From an uncultured archaeon (GTDB lineage: Archaea > Thermoproteota > EX4484-205 > JAAOZP01): DNA of 64,000 nt. The DNA lies in contig CALIBN010000024.1 of NCBI GenBank assembly GCA_938045545.1, positions 1 to 64,000 of the forward strand. Reading direction: 5' to 3'. The notes beneath the pieces are model-generated. The model saw only the letters and a program-made list of their open reading frames with translations. It was not told the origin of the DNA and did no database searches. A program made the position numbers and the translations under genes. Positions 59,198 to 64,000 of this stretch are shown here, one piece after another; within the stretch, counting starts at the first letter, position 1; each line of letters begins with the position of its first letter.

Positions 59198-59413
59198 AGA
59201 ACGCAATACCAGCGTGCTTGACATTCTCGTATAAGTGAAGCGTATCTTAGAGATAGATCCTCAGTATCCTTATTCATTTTCATAGACAAATATTCCAAGA
59301 TTTTCTTTGCGTTACCAGGCATGCTGTGCCGACCCTCATCTCTGTGACGCATGTTGGGAGATGAGGATTCGCGTTTATGCCTTCAACCCCGTAGCGCGCG
59401 CCAGCACTCCCGT

Positions 59414-60298
59414 TTAGAGTAAATCTTCTTTCCTCATACGGGCCATCTCTACTAGCGAGATGATTACTGAAACCATGATTAGTATTGCGCCGGCCGATTC
59501 GGTTGTCCCAAGCCTCTCCCCTAAGATCAGGAAGGAGAATAATGCTGCTGAAACTGGTTCAAGAGCGTAGATTAGAACGGCCTGGGAGGCAGAAGTGTGT
59601 TTCTGTCCCAATACTTGTAATACTCCGACAAGTATTGAGCATACGGCTGCCAGGTAGAGAAGAGGCGGGATGACTTCGATTAAACTTTCAAAGCCTGATG
59701 AGGTGGGGAAAAACGCTGAACCGGCGATGGCTGTCACAGCATACTGGTAGAAGACTAAATCCAGTGAAAAGTATTTTTTGGAAAAACTGTCGACAGCTAA
59801 GACTTGAAGCGCCCAGAAGAAGGCGCCTGCTAAAACCATCAGGTCCCCGATCCTCGACTCATAGGTTCCACCTGATATCAAGTACATCCCAATTACTGAC
59901 AGGATTAGTGCTAGCGTAAATTTATGATTATAGTTGAACCTTCTCCGTAACACGTCGACAGCGTAAACTATCGGTATGTAGAGGCTGGTGATGAAGCCTG
60001 AGTTGGATGCAGAAGTATATCCTGTTCCAAGCCCTTGGAGGAAAATCCCTCCGAAGTATAGCAGCCCTAAAACTGCTCCTGGCCCCGCTGCCTCGCGCAT
60101 CTTACTCCTGTTCTTGAAAAGGCTGTGGAAAAAGTACGGCAGTAGGAGAATAACTGACAGTGTGAACCTTAGGGCAACGTATTCCCCCGCGTTTATTCTG
60201 GAGACGACTATTTTAATCAGGGGGAAAGATGTCCCCCAGAGGATTGAGACAGTAACCAGTAGCAAGGGCCCCAGGATCTTTGCGTAAGATTTCAACAT
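59414..60298 (-). CDS. EamA/DMT-family transporter
   Basis: Ten hydrophobic helices form two EamA repeats. LLVTVSILWGTSFPLIK begins the first and LGLLYFGGIFLQGLGTGYTSAS is its typical fourth helix. The second repeat ends with ALEPVSAALFSFLILGERL, the best-known signature. It exports or imports small metabolites. ATG 60298 is favoured over two upstream ATGs because the minus-strand TATA AGTTATTAAG is 28 bases ahead. Confidence 0.86.
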   Translation of the reverse strand: MLKSYAKILGPLLLVTVSILWGTSFPLIKIVVSRINAGEYVALRFTLSVILLLPYFFHSLFKNRSKMREAAGPGAVLGLLYFGGIFLQGLGTGYTSASNSGFITSLYIPIVYAVDVLRRRFNYNHKFTLALILSVIGMYLISGGTYESRIGDLMVLAGAFFWALQVLAVDSFSKKYFSLDLVFYQYAVTAIAGSAFFPTSSGFESLIEVIPPLLYLAAVCSILVGVLQVLGQKHTSASQAVLIYALEPVSAALFSFLILGERLGTTESAGAILIMVSVIISLVEMARMRKEDLL

Positions 60299-60369
60299 AT
60301 GCGGGGAGTTAAACATGGTGCTTAATAACTTGTGCCCTTTGGAGTACACTGGTTAAGTGAGGCGGGTTT

Positions 60370-61314
60370 TCACTGGGAAAGCATTTCCATCGAGACACGG
60401 ATTGGCGGCCACTGGGCAAGGCTCCCAGGCTTAACGGCACCCCAGGTGGTGCAAAGGTAGCCGAGCATACGCTCATTACTCATGAATCTCCGCGAGAACC
60501 CTATGAACGCCTTAGTTGCTTCAACATCCTTCCAGCCGCTCGGCAGGACGCGGAAGCCTTTCTCAAGGAAAAACGGGATTGAAGGATAGTCTTCGCGCAG
60601 AGTATAGTGCCAGTCGCATATCACTATGTCCCTGGGAATCATGTCGACCGCTGGGTGAGTCTGGTTCTCGGAGGACTCCCACATTCCGTAGCCGGTGGTT
60701 TTACTGTCCAGCAGCCGGTCGCCCCACATCAGCATCTCAACCCCCCGCTTCTTCAAATGCTCATAGTAATCGTTAGCAGCCTTTGCGAAAAGCCTGCTTG
60801 GACTCTGGTTCCGGCAGCGCGGGCAATGCTCCGAGGCGATTAGAAAGACCTCATCCATCCCAACGTGCAGCGCGTCTGCTTCAAACACGTCTATAAGCTC
60901 GTCGAAAAGGCTGAAAACAATCCTGTTAACATCAGGATGCTGGGGGCACCAGCTCCGGCAATATATGCCCTCGTTATTCGGAAACTGGCCAGGAGTCTCG
61001 TCGAACTCAGGGTACTTGGTTAAAAGCGGGAAGGTCGTTTTACCCCACGACTGGTGCCCAAGGCACTGGAACTGTGGGATCAAACGGATGTCGTGGGAGC
61101 GGCACTCTTCGACCAGAGCACGCGCATGATCAAAAGTTATTGGATCCGGGCCTTGTAGCTCGGGGTGTGAGGAATAAGCGTAGCCATAGTCCACTTCAAC
61201 TATGAGAACGTTTACACCGATATTTGTTAGCTCAGGCACCTCTTTAACTAAAGCATCAATATCATCATTGCTGTTGGATATTAGGTGAATACCGCGCCAC
61301 AGCCTACGCTCCAT
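60370..61314 (-). CDS. GH20-like glycoside hydrolase barrel
   Basis: The 314-aa protein is a lone TIM barrel. GIHLISNSNDDIDALV starts it, then IPQFQCLGHQSWGKTTFPLL, a segment typical of the family 20 barrel. ALHVGMDEVFL near residue 150 carries the expected Asp-Glu catalytic pair. VEMLMWGDRLLD and IPRDIVICDWHY follow. It lacks the N-terminal GH20b domain. Substrate-assisted hydrolysis of an N-acetylhexosamine is the family chemistry, but the exact substrate is open. A minus-strand TATA (AATATTTTTA) is 29 bases before ATG 61314, so the start is leaderless. Confidence 0.75.
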   Translation of the reverse strand: MERRLWRGIHLISNSNDDIDALVKEVPELTNIGVNVLIVEVDYGYAYSSHPELQGPDPITFDHARALVEECRSHDIRLIPQFQCLGHQSWGKTTFPLLTKYPEFDETPGQFPNNEGIYCRSWCPQHPDVNRIVFSLFDELIDVFEADALHVGMDEVFLIASEHCPRCRNQSPSRLFAKAANDYYEHLKKRGVEMLMWGDRLLDSKTTGYGMWESSENQTHPAVDMIPRDIVICDWHYTLREDYPSIPFFLEKGFRVLPSGWKDVEATKAFIGFSRRFMSNERMLGYLCTTWGAVKPGSLAQWPPIRVSMEMLSQ

Positions 61315-61556
61315 GTTTTTTCTATAGAGATCTGGGTTAAAAATATTTCTATGTTGCCTACCTCCCACTCAGCATTACGATGTTTGTTGCTCCTCCAATC
61401 TCATACTTAACAAAGCCCGTAGTCAGTTTATATTCCTCTTAATTTCAAAATGTTTAAGCCTCGTTCTTCTGGGAACAGAATCTGCCGTTGGGCATGCAAT
61501 GGTCCCTATGGGCTTGAACCGTTAAAAGATAAATAAGGCTTAAGATATGCTGGAGC

Positions 61557-62528
61557 ATGCCTAGCCCTAGGGTTATCGGCATCGGGGAGGTCCTGATAGA
61601 TTTCGTAGGGGTTGAACACACTTCCCTCGACAAGGCCACAACCTTTAAAAAATGCTTTGGAGGCGCTCCCATGAACACTGTAGTGGGGGTTGCGAGGCTT
61701 GGGGTTGCTGCGGGAGCAATAGCCGCGGTTGGCGACGACTTCTTCGGAAGATTTATCCTTGGCGAGTTTAAAAGGAATAATGTTGACGCGTCGCGCGTCA
61801 AGGTTAAGAAGGGAGTTAGGACTACGCTCGCATTCATAGTGAACGATCCCGTTAAAGGATGGGTTTGCATCTTCTACCGGAGCCCATGGTTGAAGCATAC
61901 TTCAGACACCCTGCTTTCCCCCATGGATATTGATTACGACTACATATCTAAGGCAAGGATTCTACACGTATCGGGGTTCGCGCTTTCGCAAAACCCTGCT
62001 AGGCAGGCAGTAATCAAGGCGGTGAAGCATGCTAAGGATTCCGGCGTCGAAGTTTCTTTCGACCCCACTCTGAGGCTCGACGTTTGGCGTTCGGTGACTA
62101 TCCTCAGGAAAACATATGTTCAGATGCTTAGGTCCGCGGACATCGCGACTTTCTCGAGGGAGGAGGCCAGGTTCATCTTCGGAACCAGTAATCCGAAAAA
62201 GGTTGCTGAAAAAGCGTTGAAGTATGGGATTAGAATAGTGGGTGTTAAACTCGGCGCTCACGGCTCCTTCCTGAAGGCTAGAGGCGGGCCCGAGAAATAC
62301 GTGCCTGCTTTCAAGGTTAAGGCTGTGGACGCCACTGGAGCCGGCGACGGCTGGAACGCGGGCCTGCTAGTGGGCCTGTGCAAGGGTTTAGACGTTGAGC
62401 AGTGCGCTAAGGTTGCGAACGCTGTTGGAGCCCTGGTTGTCACGAAACCCGGTGCAATAACAGCCCTTCCTTCGAGAGACGAGTTAAACAGGTTCCTGAA
62501 GGCGAACAATGTTAAGATAAGTATTTAG
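61557..62528 (+). CDS. PfkB-family sugar kinase
   Basis: The ribokinase-fold enzyme has 323 aa. GEVLIDFVGV at the N-terminus and FGGAPMNTVVGVARLG near residue 38 form the substrate lid and first PfkB signature. DATGAGDGWNAGLL near 259 is the second signature with the catalytic Asp. Fructose, 2-keto-3-deoxygluconate and similar sugars are the usual substrates. It lies among glycoside hydrolase genes and probably feeds their products into central metabolism. Confidence 0.92.
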   Translation: MPSPRVIGIGEVLIDFVGVEHTSLDKATTFKKCFGGAPMNTVVGVARLGVAAGAIAAVGDDFFGRFILGEFKRNNVDASRVKVKKGVRTTLAFIVNDPVKGWVCIFYRSPWLKHTSDTLLSPMDIDYDYISKARILHVSGFALSQNPARQAVIKAVKHAKDSGVEVSFDPTLRLDVWRSVTILRKTYVQMLRSADIATFSREEARFIFGTSNPKKVAEKALKYGIRIVGVKLGAHGSFLKARGGPEKYVPAFKVKAVDATGAGDGWNAGLLVGLCKGLDVEQCAKVANAVGALVVTKPGAITALPSRDELNRFLKANNVKISI

Positions 62529-62549
62529 TTTTAAAAGGATACGACTGTT

Positions 62550-63896
62550 CTACTTGTAATGCCGCCGCATCTCCTCGTGATAGGGGATTGAAAGAATATC
62601 TTCTAAAAGTCCCCTAGCCTGCTCCTCGCTCCTAGTCCAAGGATCCATCTCAATTAGCTCCAGCAGCCTCTCCCTGCTTCCACTCTCGTATGCTTCAAGC
62701 TCCACCTCTACGGGCGCCACCCTGTCTCTCAGAATGTAAGCAGTCAAGGGTTTCGGCAGCCCTCTGGCCCTGATCCCGTGAACCCCCGTCCCGCTCACTT
62801 CAGCTTTCACCTCAACCTCGAAGTCGCTGGGAACACCCGGCACAAGCCCCTCTGAATTAACAATGTTAACCTGGAACACTCTGGGAATATTGCAGGCTAT
62901 GGACTCTATAATGGGTATGATTATCTCACCCGATTTCTCGGCGGGGAAAACGCTCGTAACCTTTTTAGAAGCGTCTAAGGATACTTTTAATATTTTCTCC
63001 ACGGTTTCCCTGTTGTATGTGAAGAAGCCCTCCCACCAAGACTCGGGATCCTCCCTCCATCTTCTCTCCGTCTCCCTATCCGTATGGTACCACCATGGCC
63101 ATGAGCCCCCGCCTGGAGTACAAGTGTCCCCAACCGGGAAAACTCCAAACCTCCTGTAGAGGTCGAAAGCCTTGGGGCCGAGGTCGCTGCTGAAACCTAC
63201 TCTTTCCCAATGTTTCCCAGCTTCCTTGGCGATCCACTCGTCCAGCAGCGGGAGGACGTCCCTATCCTCGTAAGTAAGGCTTACCAGCCATATGAAATGG
63301 TTTACTCCGGGCGCGTCGAAACCTATACTGTTCGCATCGAGCCCAAGTAGGCCGGCAACCCGGTATACTCCGCTAAAGCCGTGGCATAGGCCAATGGTTT
63401 TAACTCTACTATGCCTCCTGCCCAGGTATGTAACTCCGGCTAGAACAGGGTTCGCCAGCTGAATATGCCAGGCTTCAGGACACTCCTCAAGAATATCCTC
63501 CATCAAGGAGTCGAAGAACCTGAGCTGGTAGAAGTTTATCCAGAATGCTTCATCATGCATTATGTGGAGGCTTCCGCCAAACCTGTACCCCCGTCTCCGG
63601 GCTATCGACCAGCCTTCCCTAAGCCTAGCGTAACCGGCTGTGAGCACAGTGTTTACGACGAAATCGGCTTCCCTCAGGGATTCCCGCCGGTTGAGAGTCT
63701 TCTCAATCCTCAGCCTGCTTCCGGTTTCCTCAGCATACTTTCTGCAAATCGCGTACACGGCGTCAAGCCTCTCCCTGTTTACATCCATCAGGCTGACAGT
63801 GCTTCCAGACAGGCTGGGTGTTAAACACAGGTCTTTAATCAGGCTTATAGAGAAGACTGCGCTACCCGCCCCTATTAAGCTGATTTTAACGTTAAC
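62550..63896 (-). CDS. glycoside hydrolase family 4 (alpha-galactosidase/glucosidase/galacturonase)
   Basis: GH4 enzymes use NAD+ and a divalent metal in a redox-assisted hydrolysis. The NAD-binding motif KISLIGAGSAVFS is at the N-terminus and DVNRERLDAV near residue 42 binds the ribose. The metal site is GLCHGFSG near 168 with the usual Cys and His, and GVNHFIWL near 198. HIMHDEAFWINFYQ is a family stretch. The subfamily cannot be assigned by eye. I chose ATG 63896, which follows the YjbQ stop by 11 bases with AGGAG in between. The upstream part of the open frame overlaps that gene. Confidence 0.9.
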   Translation of the reverse strand, partial: VNVKISLIGAGSAVFSISLIKDLCLTPSLSGSTVSLMDVNRERLDAVYAICRKYAEETGSRLRIEKTLNRRESLREADFVVNTVLTAGYARLREGWSIARRRGYRFGGSLHIMHDEAFWINFYQLRFFDSLMEDILEECPEAWHIQLANPVLAGVTYLGRRHSRVKTIGLCHGFSGVYRVAGLLGLDANSIGFDAPGVNHFIWLVSLTYEDRDVLPLLDEWIAKEAGKHWERVGFSSDLGPKAFDLYRRFGVFPVGDTCTPGGGSWPWWYHTDRETERRWREDPESWWEGFFTYNRETVEKILKVSLDASKKVTSVFPAEKSGEIIIPIIESIACNIPRVFQVNIVNSEGLVPGVPSDFEVEVKAEVSGTGVHGIRARGLPKPLTAYILRDRVAPVEVELEAYESGSRERLLELIEMDPWTRSEEQARGLLEDILSIPYHEEMRRHYK

Positions 63897-63907
63897 CATC
63901 TCCTGTC

Positions 63908-64000
63908 TCACTCTCCAAGACATGTTACGACTAGTCTTCTACTCCTTGGCCTAACGTCGAGCTCTATGAATACCACTTGCTGCCACGTGCCGAGTCTGAG
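63908..64000 (-). CDS. YjbQ/UPF0047 family protein, C-terminal end (runs off the window)
   Basis: The last 30 codons are visible on the minus strand, ending TGA at 63908-63910. The peptide contains [20 protein letters not shown] and VVTCLGE, the conserved end of YjbQ proteins (GTWQ...E.D.PR.R.V.V...GE). Some members have thiamin-phosphate synthase activity, although the main role is unsettled. The rest of the gene lies beyond 64000. It overlaps the open frame before the GH4 start and is probably cotranscribed with it. Confidence 0.8.
   Translation of the reverse strand, partial: LRLGTWQQVVFIELDVRPRSRRLVVTCLGE

Overview
The window comes from an archaeon, probably a thermophilic member of the Thermoproteota (TACK). 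The evidence is a NurA-HerA-Mre11-Rad50 repair operon, a Dim1/KsgA methylase, an XPD helicase, a crenactin-like actin, Lrp and AbrB regulators, a pyruvoyl decarboxylase next to an aminopropyltransferase, and many leaderless genes whose TATA boxes lie 25-30 bases before the start codon. The class II HMG-CoA reductase, GH97, GH4 and GH20-like enzymes look bacterial in type and suggest transfer. I cannot place the genome more closely. Korarchaeia-, Caldarchaeales- and Bathyarchaeia-like lineages all remain possible. I see no rRNA, tRNA or CRISPR array.

Layout. 1-6260: repair operon nurA-herA-mre11-rad50. 6364-12277: a flavodoxin, two toxin-antitoxin-like pairs, a broken tautomerase gene, a secreted protein, a sugar-binding-fold protein and a glutamine amidotransferase. 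12718-26665: an accessory zone holding three copies, in different states of decay, of a module made of an IS605-type TnpB and a HerA/VirB4-like ATPase. The one intact copy also carries a membrane protein with a winged helix. Between the copies are host genes: MoxR, a VWA protein, HMG-CoA reductase and a SIMPL protein. 26813-38961: mixed metabolism (GH97, PHP, Nudix, ferritin-like, polyamine pair, cysteine synthase, ParB-like, TSUP, flavin reductase). 39040-39829: wreck of an ABC exporter. 40034-48490: XPD and a surface-protein/Dim1 cluster. 48579-59197: SufS/IscU, the actin cluster, IMPase, macrodomain, MFS, flavodiiron protein, Lrp, lipid kinase and a hydrolase. 59414-64000: sugar-related genes (EamA, GH20-like, PfkB, GH4) and the end of a YjbQ gene.

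Most striking result. The region just before nurA (1 to about 145) is homologous to the region just before the membrane winged-helix gene of the intact module (21713-21860). Both contain a tandem array of 11-bp units (consensus ACGGATGNCAC), then a TATA box, then the perfect palindrome CGTTGCAACG near the expected transcription start. A third array, inverted, lies just before the HerA-like gene. The chromosomal NurA-HerA-Mre11-Rad50 operon and a TnpB-linked HerA-like ATPase therefore appear to share one control sequence. Both TnpB copies carry Gly at the usual catalytic Glu position of RuvC-II. In all three copies the right end of the element abuts the 3' end of a host gene and offers it an in-frame TGA. 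Together this points to a mobile or domesticated TnpB-HerA-regulator system tied to DNA end-processing genes.
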